Shown in pieces: positions 56,755 through 64,000 of a DNA stretch of 64,000 bases. The stretch comes from Methylobacter marinus A45. Its GTDB lineage: Bacteria > Pseudomonadota > Gammaproteobacteria > Methylococcales > Methylomonadaceae. The DNA is taken from assembly GCF_000383855.1 (NCBI RefSeq), contig NZ_KB912877.1:440465-504464 (forward strand), read 5' to 3'. The notes under the pieces are model-generated. The model was not told where the DNA came from. It made no database searches and saw only the letters and a program-made list of their open reading frames with translations. The translations under genes and the position numbers were made by a program. Within the stretch, counting starts at the first letter, position 1; every line of letters starts with the position of its first letter.

Positions 56755-56928
56755 ATGAACAACGAGTTACTGCCCTGGGATGAAGAGGCGCTCAAGCGCC
56801 TGGAAAAAATTCCCGTGTTCGTCCGCCACATGGCCAAGAGTAAAATCGAACAAGCCGCCAAGGCCGCCGGCGAAAGCACGGTCACCGTCGCATTCATGGA
56901 TGCCAATAAAGCAAAACTGATGGGCTAG
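56755..56928 (+). CDS. 57-aa PCP_red-domain protein
   Basis: This small gene (AAGGAG 7 nt upstream) encodes MNNELLPWDEEALKRLEKIP..., with PVFVRHMAKSKIEQAAKAAG and TVTVAFMDANKAKLMG. It matches the PCP_red domain (PF08369), otherwise found at the C-terminus of ChlB/BchB of dark-operative protochlorophyllide reductase, a nitrogenase-like enzyme. It consists of that domain only. It sits 5 bp before a GST gene in a cluster with a sigma-54 promoter. A nitrogenase-related or redox accessory role is inference. No bch genes are seen. Confidence 0.85.
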   Translation: MNNELLPWDEEALKRLEKIPVFVRHMAKSKIEQAAKAAGESTVTVAFMDANKAKLMG

Positions 56929-56933
56929 GCGCG

Positions 56934-57569
56934 ATGGCGAACCTGAAACTCTATATGACCCCCGGTTCCTGCTCGACGGGCATCCATATCCTGATGGAAG
57001 AACTGGAGCTCATCTTCGAGGCTTATATCGTCAACCTGCCGGCCGGCGATCAATTCAAACCGGCCTACACGGCCATCAATCCCAAGTCCACGATCCCGAC
57101 CCTGGTCAAACCCGACGGCACGGCCATCACCGAATTCTGTGCCATCGCCTACTGGCTGGCGCGCACCCATCCCAAGGCCAGGCTCATGCCGGGCGATGCG
57201 GACGGCGATACATTCGTGCTCGAAACCATGAACTACGTTGTCAGCGCCATTCACATGCAGGGCTTTACCCGTATTTTCACTACCGACCATTACGCCTTTA
57301 ACGAAGCCGATATGGAACGCACCAAGGCCCAGGGCGAAACCATTGTCAAAAAAGGCTTTGCCATCATCGACAAGCAACTGGCGGGCAAAGCCTACGTAGC
57401 TGGCGAATTCTCCATCGCCGACGCCGCGCTCTTTTATTGCGAATTCTGGGCGGTACGCATCGGCATCAACCTGCCGGAACACTGCCTGGCCCATTACCAG
57501 CGCATGCTCAAGCGACGGGCGGTCAGACAGGTATTGATGGAGGAAGGCTATTCATCCTTGTTTCAATAG
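56934..57569 (+). CDS. Glutathione S-transferase, bacterial beta-class-like
   Basis: This 211-aa protein has an N-terminal thioredoxin fold (LKLYMTPGSCSTGIHILMEEL). The Cys in PGSCSTGIHI corresponds to the Cys10 region of beta-class GSTs, and STIPTLVKPDGTAITEF is the glutathione-binding cis-Pro/ES-type segment. The helical C-terminal domain contains GEFSIADAALFY. It starts 5 bp after the PCP_red gene. GST genes also occur in some nif gene regions of other gammaproteobacteria, so a nitrogen-linked role is possible but unproven. Confidence 0.93.
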   Translation: MANLKLYMTPGSCSTGIHILMEELELIFEAYIVNLPAGDQFKPAYTAINPKSTIPTLVKPDGTAITEFCAIAYWLARTHPKARLMPGDADGDTFVLETMNYVVSAIHMQGFTRIFTTDHYAFNEADMERTKAQGETIVKKGFAIIDKQLAGKAYVAGEFSIADAALFYCEFWAVRIGINLPEHCLAHYQRMLKRRAVRQVLMEEGYSSLFQ

Positions 57570-57668
57570 CGCCCCTGGCTTGCCTGCTTCACCCCTTACC
57601 CGTAACGGGTCCCGGCCGGCCATCGTAAAAAACGCCTGACATGCCCTGCCCGTGTACTGGAATGAATT

Positions 57669-58025
57669 ATGAAAGAAACGGTAAAAAATATCTGGAGCCT
57701 GAATAAGGACCCCGCCATCAAGGCCATTCTCATCATGCTGCAGCATGAAGTCGGTCCGAACGGATTCATGCTGCTGGACGAAAGCCTCCTGAACGAAAAG
57801 GCGGTGCGTATCATATACCCGCCCACGCGCCGGGAGTTGTCCGCCTATGTTTACAGTTATGCCCAGCGCGAGAACCATTATGGCCTCGACCTGGAATTCC
57901 CCTACCTGATCGAAACCCGGGCTGACGACCAAAGCATCCGCCTCAACGACCTGACCGCTGAAGAAGTCTTGAAAAAAATGATCGACCATCTGGGAATCAG
58001 GCCGGTCAAAGCCAACCCGTCATGA
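57669..58025 (+). CDS. Unknown protein, last gene of the PCP_red/GST cluster
   Basis: This 118-aa soluble protein begins MKETVKNIWSLNKDPAIKAI and has AVRIIYPPTRRELSAYVYSYAQ in the middle. No catalytic motif or family was recognised. It is 99 bp after the GST stop on the same strand and may belong to the sigma-54 transcript. Confidence 0.7.
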   Translation: MKETVKNIWSLNKDPAIKAILIMLQHEVGPNGFMLLDESLLNEKAVRIIYPPTRRELSAYVYSYAQRENHYGLDLEFPYLIETRADDQSIRLNDLTAEEVLKKMIDHLGIRPVKANPS

Positions 58026-58189
58026 ACCGGTGCGCTGCATTCTGGCGACCGAGCCATTCAGCCCGCGCCGTTTTACGCCAACGCTCCAGGAGGATAGCTT
58101 TCCGGTGCACGGAGATTTTCCAACGTAGATGCGAATTCATTCGCACTATGAGCATAACCTCAGAGGCAAAAGCATTTAGACCGGGTTGA

Positions 58190-58243
58190 AGCTTTAGCGG
58201 AAGCCCGGCCTGGACGGGCCGAAATGCCGGGTTTACCAATCAG
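58190..58243. repeat. AAACCCGGCAT-type dispersed hairpin
   Basis: ATGCCGGGTTTACCAAT pairs loosely with CCGGGTTGAAGC upstream. The same arm occurs near 10531-10590, 42000-42040 and 47656-47689. It lies just left of element copy B. Confidence 0.6.
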
Positions 58244-58274
58244 GACCAGCGCGGCTGATGATAAACGTTACCAT

Positions 58275-58594
58275 AACTGATGTTACGCACGGGTGATTTC
58301 ATCCCGTTTGCCGCGCCGAGCACCGCAGCTTTCGTCGAGAATAGCCCGAAGGGGCGCTTCATGGATGAAGCGCGTTGCCAAAGGGACAGGAGTCCCTTTT
58401 GGCAACCCTTGGCGAAAGCGAGGAGCACAGGATGCAAGCGGCAACCGGGCGGCCTTTTCTTTGGTTACTTTCTTTTGGCCGCGCAAAAGAAAGTAACTCG
58501 CCTTCGGGTGCGATAAACCCGATTAAATAAAACCGTCGCGCTAGCGACACTTTATTAAATCGATCTAACTTCTACTGGCCGCGTAACATCAGTT
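58275..58594 (+). mobile_element. Non-coding element with 14-bp terminal inverted repeats, copy B
   Basis: It has the same AACTGATGTTACGC/GCGTAACATCAGTT termini as the copy at 25354-25876, and the same left and right ~130 bp, but lacks about 200 bp of the interior. The TTACTTTCTTTT...AAAAGAAAGTAA stem and the TCGCGCTAGCGA palindrome are intact. No coding capacity. Confidence 0.88.
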
Positions 58595-58649
58595 AAATAA
58601 GTATTCGTACGAATAAACTCCTCAGTGGCCTTTTGCTAGTATAACCACC

Positions 58650-58748
58650 GTCGAAGAGCAATAGCTCCCATGCTCTTCGACAATTTTGTCTCTACTTTAT
58701 AAAGACCACCTCCCACCACCCCCCCACAATTTCTGGTGGTCTTTTTTT
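58650..58748 (+). ncRNA. Candidate C-rich small RNA with intrinsic terminator
   Basis: A ~100-nt unit has an 11-bp perfect stem (GTCGAAGAGCA with TGCTCTTCGAC) around loop ATAGCTCCCA, then ~20 nt of single strand, then a 9-bp stem (AAGACCACC with GGTGGTCTT) around a C-rich 24-nt loop, then a run of T. TATAAC at 58640-58645 is correctly placed as a -10 for a start near 58650; the -35 is poor. Both loops carry CTCCC or CCTCCC-like sequence that could pair with Shine-Dalgarno regions. It could also be only the terminator of a lost gene. Confidence 0.6.
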
Positions 58749-58750
58749 TT
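58703..58750 (+). terminator. Intrinsic terminator of the candidate small RNA
   Basis: The stem AAGACCACC/GGTGGTCTT is followed by TTTTTTTT, a strong rightward terminator by eye. No protein gene ends close upstream on this strand (the last ended at 58025). Confidence 0.88.
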
Positions 58751-58892
58751 CTTTTTCTTCCCTATCCCGAAACCTTCCGCTCCAGGCTAGTGCATTTATT
58801 CATTAGTCGAAAACATTACCTTCAGGCATTCGCCGCCTTGAAAGACAAGCCATTCACTGACCGGCAGGACGCCAGCGGTATTCATAATTCCG

Positions 58893-58968
58893 GTAGGGTA
58901 CGCATCGCGTACCTTTTGGGATGGTTTACACCGGAACCGCTGGAAAAGGTACGCACTGCGTACCCTAC
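58893..58968. repeat. 25-bp inverted repeat, REP-like
   Basis: GTAGGGTACGCA..GCGTACCTTTT and AAAAGGTACGCA..GCGTACCCTAC form a 25-bp near-perfect stem with ~26 bp between the arms. Each arm is itself partly palindromic (TACGCATCGCGTA). It lies in the gap between the small RNA and the cupredoxin gene. The open frames across it were not called. Confidence 0.85.
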
Positions 58969-59047
58969 TATATTTTTCAGGCAGGCCTGTCAATAACAAA
59001 ACTCAATTTTCACAACAATCGTTGCTTTCAAGTAAGGGTTGATTGCT

Positions 59048-59692
59048 CTAGCGCTTGATCCTGTTCAGCAATAAAAGCACCGCAGCCCCGGCAAAAAACG
59101 AAACCAGCAAGGCGCCCCAGGCGCTTTTATCCCAGTCCACCTCATAGGAATCCGGTATCACGGCCGCCGACAGGCCCGGAATGCTCGGCAAATCGCCATC
59201 GCCGCCGTCCACTTTCAACTGCGCCTTCATGCCTTTTTCCATGTGCTGGGGCACTTCGCAATGGACCAGATAGGTCTTGCGCTGACTGGGCACGATAAAT
59301 GACGCCGTCTTCTGGCCCGGCCCGTAGATTTCCATCGTGAACATGCCTTGCGGGTAGATATAGCCCGGCAGATCGTGAATCATGAACTGGTGCCGGATCT
59401 TGTCCTCGTTGATGAACGTGACGTTGATGCGCGAACAGGGCGGCGCTTCCCACTGCTGCTGGTCGAACGCGTACATGATGCCGTTGAATTTCCTGGCGTA
59501 TTTATGGCCGGCGCGGACCGTAATATTGACGTCGCCGGCGATTTTCTGGCAGTCGCGCGGCAACTTGTCGGTATTGCTGTTCATGATCATGCCGGTTTCG
59601 TCCATGATCATGCCGTTATGGTTCATGGCGGCCAGAGCCGGTTGAGCGCCGGCCAGCGCCATCAATAAAATCAAATGCTTGGTAAAACTCAT
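59048..59692 (-). CDS. Membrane-anchored cupredoxin
   Basis: The 214-aa product has a signal peptide (about 1-21, ALA-AM), then a Met- and Asn-rich short stretch (MNHNGMIMDETGMIMN). A cupredoxin domain follows with type-1 copper ligands visible as His in HQFMIHD and Cys-His-Met in VHCEVPQHMEKGM. A C-terminal membrane helix (about 191-209) ends in RIKR. The domain should face the periplasm. It overlaps the multicopper oxidase gene by ATGA. It probably passes electrons to or from that oxidase, which is inference. Confidence 0.88.
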   Translation of the reverse strand: MSFTKHLILLMALAGAQPALAAMNHNGMIMDETGMIMNSNTDKLPRDCQKIAGDVNITVRAGHKYARKFNGIMYAFDQQQWEAPPCSRINVTFINEDKIRHQFMIHDLPGYIYPQGMFTMEIYGPGQKTASFIVPSQRKTYLVHCEVPQHMEKGMKAQLKVDGGDGDLPSIPGLSAAVIPDSYEVDWDKSAWGALLVSFFAGAAVLLLLNRIKR

Positions 59693-61359
59693 TCCGCTGC
59701 TCCTTTCTTAAAGCCGCGCACGAGGTAGAACACCAGCGCGAACAGCAACCCGACCGTCAGGCCGAAGGCGGTGATTTTCAGATAATTCGGTGCCAGAAGG
59801 CCGGCTTCGCCCAGCAGCTGCGCAAATTCGCCCGTCGCCCACATCGGGGTCTGGCGCGCGTAGTAAGCACTGGTGAAGAACCGATCGAAGGCGCCGTCAT
59901 GCAATTTCGGCATGCCCTGCCCGTCGATGTAATCGCGGTATACGACCAGAGAGATATTCCCGCCCGGCTCCACGCCGTCATTGGTCGTGCCGATTTCGAC
60001 ATGATCGTGGAACATCCAGACGCCTTCGCCATCGTTATGAAGACCGTCATTGGTCGTGTCCAGCTTGATATCGACGCGCTGCGCCGATGAAATATCGACC
60101 ACGTCGCGTATGATCTGCATGGCCTCGGGCTGTTCGATGCCGTCGTAATGCGTGACCGTGGCCTTATGGCCGTGGAAATGCAGCGCCACGGCCGAGTTCT
60201 GGGTATTGGCGACGCGCAATTTGATCTTTTCATTGGGTCCGGTAACGATCAGGTCGTCGCGCAGCGTGTACGGGAAGGCATGGCCGTTCAGCAGGAAATA
60301 GTTTTCCCGCGATTCGGTCATGTTGAATTCGCGGTTCATTTTTTTCTCGATCAGACGCGGATCGTTGGCTTCCTGGATGATTTTCGCCAGGCGCTTGTCG
60401 ACGGACTGATAATGCAAGTCATATTCCTGATTATATTCCGCCCTGACGCCGACCGACGGATGCCGCACGTGCCCCCCGCCGATATTGAAGGTCTGCAGCC
60501 AGTTGTTCGGGCGATTCTCTTCCACGATGAACATGCCCGCCATGCCCATCATGACGTGCTTGTCGGTCTGTACATGGCAGTGATAAAGCATGGTGCCGGC
60601 CGTCCGGGGCTTCAGTTCATACGTGTGGCTGTCGCCCGGAAAAACGGCCATGTCGCCGCCGTGCGCGTCGCCGTCGTTTTCGCCGCCGTCCGCTGTTCTC
60701 CAGGGGTGATCGACGCCGTGCAAATGAATCGTGTGCGGGAAGTAATGCGTGTTTTCCAGGGTGATATAGACCTGATCGCCCTGCTCGACGCGAATCACCG
60801 GCGACGGCGCGCGCAGGAAATAATTGGCCTGGTTGGAGCCGTAATGCTTCACCGCCATGTCGCTGGTCTTGGGCGCGAATACCCACAGCCCCGGCTGCAC
60901 GCCCGGCAACACATCATAACTGGGGATCAGGAAATCGCCGTCGGGCGATTTGCCGTTAAGCTCGATGACCTCCAGCTTGATGCGGATGATATCGGGGTCG
61001 CCGTCGCCGTCCAGGTCGTCGGTTTTGGTCAGCGCGTCTTCGGACAGATGCGTGCTCATCTGGGTAGGCATGGAAACGTTATTGACGCCCTTGACGAAGG
61101 CGGCGATGTCGTACGGATTGTCGGGACTGCACGCCAGCGATTCGGCGATCTCGACGCCGTCGATAGTCTGGGCTTGGCGCCATTCGGGATGCTCGTCCTT
61201 GCAGGGCTTTTCAAAGCCGGCCGGTCTGGCCAGCCTGGACTGCGTGGAAGGGGAATTGAGATCGGCTTCTTCGAATTTGCCGGGTCGCAACCAAACTGCC
61301 AGGGGAATTAATAGAACAATCAGGAGAAGACTTAATAAACGTATGTATTTATTCTGCAT
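59689..61359 (-). CDS. Membrane-anchored multicopper oxidase, T1 site in the first domain
   Basis: From the ATG giving MQNKYIRLLSL the protein is 556 aa, with an N-terminal helix (about 5-23) and a C-terminal helix (about 533-552). Copper motifs: PHTIHLHG and YHCHVQTDKHVMMGM (with a T1-type Cys) in the first half; ALHFHGHK and MFHDHVE in the second, where the Cys is missing. A T1 set only in domain 1 is the arrangement called type C two-domain multicopper oxidase. The Met/His-rich first domain fits a copper or nitrite-type substrate, but this is not determined. Coupled to the cupredoxin gene. Confidence 0.9.
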   Translation of the reverse strand: MQNKYIRLLSLLLIVLLIPLAVWLRPGKFEEADLNSPSTQSRLARPAGFEKPCKDEHPEWRQAQTIDGVEIAESLACSPDNPYDIAAFVKGVNNVSMPTQMSTHLSEDALTKTDDLDGDGDPDIIRIKLEVIELNGKSPDGDFLIPSYDVLPGVQPGLWVFAPKTSDMAVKHYGSNQANYFLRAPSPVIRVEQGDQVYITLENTHYFPHTIHLHGVDHPWRTADGGENDGDAHGGDMAVFPGDSHTYELKPRTAGTMLYHCHVQTDKHVMMGMAGMFIVEENRPNNWLQTFNIGGGHVRHPSVGVRAEYNQEYDLHYQSVDKRLAKIIQEANDPRLIEKKMNREFNMTESRENYFLLNGHAFPYTLRDDLIVTGPNEKIKLRVANTQNSAVALHFHGHKATVTHYDGIEQPEAMQIIRDVVDISSAQRVDIKLDTTNDGLHNDGEGVWMFHDHVEIGTTNDGVEPGGNISLVVYRDYIDGQGMPKLHDGAFDRFFTSAYYARQTPMWATGEFAQLLGEAGLLAPNYLKITAFGLTVGLLFALVFYLVRGFKKGAAE

Positions 61360-61499
61360 TTTTAGACAACTGTACAGCAAGATTCAACTAAACGCGCCAC
61401 TATACCGAAAATTTTCCGGCTGGGAAGCATTAGCCTGAATATTTCACCACTATCCGCCCCCGGATTCGCCTGAACTCCCTGTGGTTCATGAGGTGGGAT

Positions 61500-62669
61500 T
61501 TACTTAAAATCGAACGGCATCATGCCCTCGAAAAAGAAATCATCAAAATCATCCGGCACTGAGTTTTTTGGCATTTTATAGCTTTTCAGCCATGCTTTAA
61601 GCGCTGCAGGATCCTGAAAGGTTTCAATCTCTTTTCGAATGACCGTTATATCCGCCTGTAGCTTTTTAATATCCTGCACCAGCATTGCCATCAGTTGCCT
61701 GGGCGATAGAAGCGCATAGAAAGGCAGATCCATTTGCAATTTAAACGCCCCTTCAATTTGATCGATTTCCTGATCCAGCTCTGATAATTGTTCTTTCAGT
61801 ATTTTGTTGAAATGCTTTAAACGGCTGTCGGCCATCCGGCTTAAGTGGGCCGGATCGATTTGCTCGATTTCCAGCTGCAATTCCAATAACTGCAATAAGT
61901 CTTTTTTGCCGTAAGCGGTATTGACGCGCTGCATCAACTCCGTTTTGCGGGCGCGTTCCTGTGCATCCGGCTCGCGGTCGGGATGCAGTGTGGCGACCAA
62001 TTTCCGATAAACCTCCTGAACCGACTTGCTCGCCAATGCCTCTTCCTCTTTTTGGCGCGCTTCTTTTTCCAATTGCCTTTTGGTTTTTTTACGCTGTTTA
62101 ACCGGCTCCGCCGGTTGCTCTTTTGATTGGACTTCCGCCTGCTCTTGCAGCTTTTCCTGCAAGTGGGCGTGGAATTTTTCCGGCGAACTGATATCGACGT
62201 CATCCCCCAAGTCCACATTGAACATACCTTCCGCCAGGCTTTTCATCAGCTCGCCAACCGCGGCTTCCGTCTCTTGATGAATGGTATCGTAATCATCGTC
62301 ACTGTATTTATTGAACAAGGACTTCGGTTCATCGTTATTCAACTCGGGAATCAACTGCTCGCATACCTCGCAAATAAGCTGCTTCATTTTCAATTTGTAG
62401 GATTTTTTAAACAGTGACTTACCGTAAAACTGATCCAATAACCGCACCCATTCCAGTTTCTGGTTATATAAGATCTCTACGGCAGGCTCGTATTCCCGCT
62501 CAACCTTTTGGTAATACAAGGGAATGGTTTCTTTCCACTCGATCAGGCGCTTTTTCTGGCGATCAATCTTTTTGGTCAGGCTATTGAATTGTTTTTGGGC
62601 GGCGGATAAGGTGGTTTTCCCATCGGATTTTGTAGCAATGCGAACGATTTTGCTTTTAGGTTGAGTCAT
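61500..62669 (-). CDS. J-domain protein with long coiled coils
   Basis: The ATG giving MTQPKSKIVRIATKSDG leads to 389 aa; upstream in-frame codons look non-coding. A helical N-terminal half is rich in Lys, Glu and Gln. A J domain starts near residue 217 (KSVQEVYRKLVATLHPDREPDAQERARKTELMQRVNTAYGKKDLLQLLELQLE), with an intact HPD motif needed to stimulate Hsp70. A coiled-coil C-terminal part ends in an acidic aromatic stretch (DDFDDFFFEGMM). It has no Gly/Phe or zinc-finger region, so it is a class C-like J protein. Client unknown. Confidence 0.85.
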   Translation of the reverse strand: MTQPKSKIVRIATKSDGKTTLSAAQKQFNSLTKKIDRQKKRLIEWKETIPLYYQKVEREYEPAVEILYNQKLEWVRLLDQFYGKSLFKKSYKLKMKQLICEVCEQLIPELNNDEPKSLFNKYSDDDYDTIHQETEAAVGELMKSLAEGMFNVDLGDDVDISSPEKFHAHLQEKLQEQAEVQSKEQPAEPVKQRKKTKRQLEKEARQKEEEALASKSVQEVYRKLVATLHPDREPDAQERARKTELMQRVNTAYGKKDLLQLLELQLEIEQIDPAHLSRMADSRLKHFNKILKEQLSELDQEIDQIEGAFKLQMDLPFYALLSPRQLMAMLVQDIKKLQADITVIRKEIETFQDPAALKAWLKSYKMPKNSVPDDFDDFFFEGMMPFDFK

Positions 62670-63149
62670 GGCGCAAATCTCATGATTGAGCGGATAGAAA
62701 ATTGTAGAAAAAAAATGAAGGTTGTACTGGAATAGCCAAATTCCGACTCCAGAAAACGCACTGCAATGATGCATGGGGCGCTGCCCTCACACGGCAGCCG
62801 TTCGAACGTGAAAAACCAGGAATTTTACTACGCATCAACGAATTGATCCAAGTCAGCGGATTTAAGGCCATGAATTAAGAATCAGACGCGCTAATCACTA
62901 TAACTCCCGCTTGAACCGGCTTCTGCGCGCATCGCCACCCGCTCCCTGGAGCGGTTGAGGGATTACCGACAAATTGTTTCGAAAGCCACCACGCACGACC
63001 TCCAAAAATCCTCAAATCCATAATAAAATCAATGTATTATAAATAACAATCAGCATGGCATTTTACTTGCTTCCTAGGGAATTGCCGGATTGCCAGCCTC
63101 CTAATGGTGTATATCCGGGCGTTTTTTTCCTGGTTAACGAGGTGTTGAT
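62670..63149. other. Gene-free gap
   Basis: About 480 bp hold the upstream region of the leftward J-domain gene and the rightward small membrane protein gene. No repeat, RNA or clear promoter was recognised. Confidence 0.35.
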
Positions 63150-63449
63150 ATGTTCGAAGTCATACTATTATTTCTCGTCATGTTTTTAATTGCGGCATGC
63201 GCTTTTCTGCCTTTAGGTTACAGCATGCTGCATTTTTCCAAATCCGCCGCCGGCAAATCCGGATCGGCGTCCGTTTCAAAGCCGAAAATCCCTGAGGACT
63301 CAATGCTCAGACGGCATTTTCTGACTCATCTGCAAAGTGAAATCGAAGCCGCTTTGTTTCCGCGTCCTAGCGACTCCACTTTGCAGCGCCATTACGATGC
63401 CCTGGTCGCCGCCGAACTGGAGAATCGTCTGGCCGCTTTAGCCGATTGA
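63150..63449 (+). CDS. Small membrane protein of unknown function
   Basis: This 99-aa protein has one N-terminal membrane helix (about 3-25; EVILLFLVMFLIAACAFLPLG), a Lys/Ser-rich linker and a helical C-terminal part with the repeated-looking LRRHFLTHLQSEIEAALFPRPSDS and LQRHYDALVAAELENRLAAL. A GAGG Shine-Dalgarno precedes the ATG. No family was recognised. Confidence 0.7.
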   Translation: MFEVILLFLVMFLIAACAFLPLGYSMLHFSKSAAGKSGSASVSKPKIPEDSMLRRHFLTHLQSEIEAALFPRPSDSTLQRHYDALVAAELENRLAALAD

Positions 63450-63554
63450 AATACAAACAGCCATGTCGGGTTGCACGGCATGCTTGCGGCTTTGGGCCGA
63501 TTTCCGGCTCACGGCCGCGGCCTTTGCATCATTCCACCCTGCTACAACCAACCT

Positions 63555-63718
63555 AGCCTGAATATTTCACCACGAAGGACACGAAGTACACGAAGGCTTT
63601 TCAATTCAATTAATTGCAAATATTTCATAATGAGCTCATGAAGTTATCTGTGAGAAATGATAATGCCATGATTTTCTTCGTGTTCTTCGTGTTCTCTGTG
63701 GTTTCATGAAATATCCGG
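63555..63718. repeat. Dispersed repeat, copy 2 (TATTTCA/CTTCGTG type)
   Basis: Positions 63618-63718 match 25940-26032. The flank from 63555 (TGAATATTTCACCACGAAGGACACG) is complementary to the CTTCGTG...GTGGTTTCATGAAA end, so the whole can form a long hairpin. It abuts the second MITE. Confidence 0.8.
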
Positions 63719-63719
63719 G

Positions 63720-63875
63720 CTAGTACTCAGTCAGCCTTGTTCTGACGAGTAAAATTTGCAGAGCATTCATAGCGTGCGAATAGTGCGAATACCCTGAAGG
63801 GCACAAGTACCCATAGGGCATAAATGAATTCGCACCTACAATTTACCCGCCATAATTAAATTGACTGAGTACTAG
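63720..63875. mobile_element. IS630-type MITE, copy 2 (156 bp)
   Basis: It has the same CTAGTACTCAGTCA/TGACTGAGTACTAG ends as copy 1 and the same GCAGAGCATTCAT.GC.TGCGAATAGTGCGAATACCCT body, with a ~16-bp extra stretch (ACCCATAGGGCATAA). It lies 30 bp from the stop codon of the IS630-type transposase fragment. Confidence 0.9.
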
Positions 63876-63904
63876 CACCCAGCTTCCGAAATATATCCGA
63901 TAAC

Positions 63905-64000
63905 CTATACGAGCAAAGGCTTGCCAATGTAAGTCCAGAGAAACGGCTTTGCCAAGGTCTCGTTGAAGAATTCAATAAAAGCCAGGATACGCTGATTCAA
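63905..64000 (-). CDS. IS630-type transposase, C-terminal end cut by window edge
   Basis: The last 31 codons read LNQRILAFIEFFNETLAKPF then WTYIGKPLLV, the conserved end of IS630/Tc1-mariner-type transposases (FNETLAKPF-W-T--GKPL). The rest lies to the right of the window. Whether the gene is intact cannot be judged here. Its closeness to a CTAG-bounded MITE suggests a possible source of the MITE-mobilising activity. Confidence 0.85.
   Translation of the reverse strand: MNQRILAFIEFFNETLAKPFLWTYIGKPLLV

Noticed and set aside
58736-58999. Open frames across the 25-bp inverted repeat
   Set aside because: They translate the same palindrome in both directions and start in the terminator T-run.

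Overview
The window reads as chromosomal DNA from a gammaproteobacterium, most likely a methanotroph or methylotroph of the order Methylococcales. This is an inference from gene content: a MEDS-domain sensor (the DcmR-type sensory domain), a kaiC-kaiB-kaiB-histidine kinase operon, an Na+-NQR operon, an efp/epmB pair and a membrane-anchored copper oxidase operon. No methane or methanol oxidation gene lies in the window. Genes are dense up to about 40 kb. After that they are broken up by gene-poor stretches full of short dispersed repeats.

Layout. 0-13 kb holds housekeeping genes: efp (cut by the left edge), epmB, a 5'-nucleotidase, a SPOR protein, gcvR-bcp-phoH, an AI-2E/PerM permease, an APH/kinase fusion, a PEBP protein, a lipoprotein hydrolase with a 51-bp tandem duplication, a CBS protein and ssb. 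13-20 kb has two convergent hybrid histidine kinases with nearly identical receiver domains, plus a MEDS protein. 20-25 kb is an nqr operon reading A-B-C-E-F, with nqrD absent. 26-30 kb is the Kai-type operon. 30-35 kb is a four-gene sugar-type ABC importer. 35-41 kb holds a secreted protein, OsmC, DUF2254 and DUF421 membrane proteins, and a three-gene operon of SRPBCC, LOV photoreceptor and sterol-desaturase-like genes. 41-47 kb holds repeats, a secreted Gln/Arg-rich protein, MscS, a small monooxygenase-like cluster and a truncated P-type ATPase. 47-55 kb is the nitrate assimilation operon nirB-nirD-FAD reductase-nasA. It is preceded by a sigma-54 promoter matching the consensus and a near-consensus NtrC site. 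55-58 kb has a hemerythrin and AlkB, then a probable sigma-54 cluster with a 57-aa PCP_red protein and a beta-class GST. 58-64 kb holds a candidate C-rich small RNA, a cupredoxin/multicopper oxidase pair, a J-domain protein, repeats and the 3' end of an IS630-type transposase.

How it fits together. Nitrogen control is the clearest regulatory theme: sigma-54 elements sit upstream of nirB, probably of the hemerythrin gene, and of the PCP_red/GST cluster. Sensing is the second theme: three hybrid kinases without DNA-binding output, MEDS, KaiC/KaiB and LOV. Mobile DNA is the third. One family has 14-bp AACTGATGTTACGC inverted termini, and one copy starts exactly on the nqrF stop codon. A second family is of IS630-type MITEs bounded by CTAG, and one copy lies about 30 bp from an IS630-type transposase end. 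Several hairpin-forming dispersed repeats are also present. No tRNA, rRNA or CRISPR array was seen.
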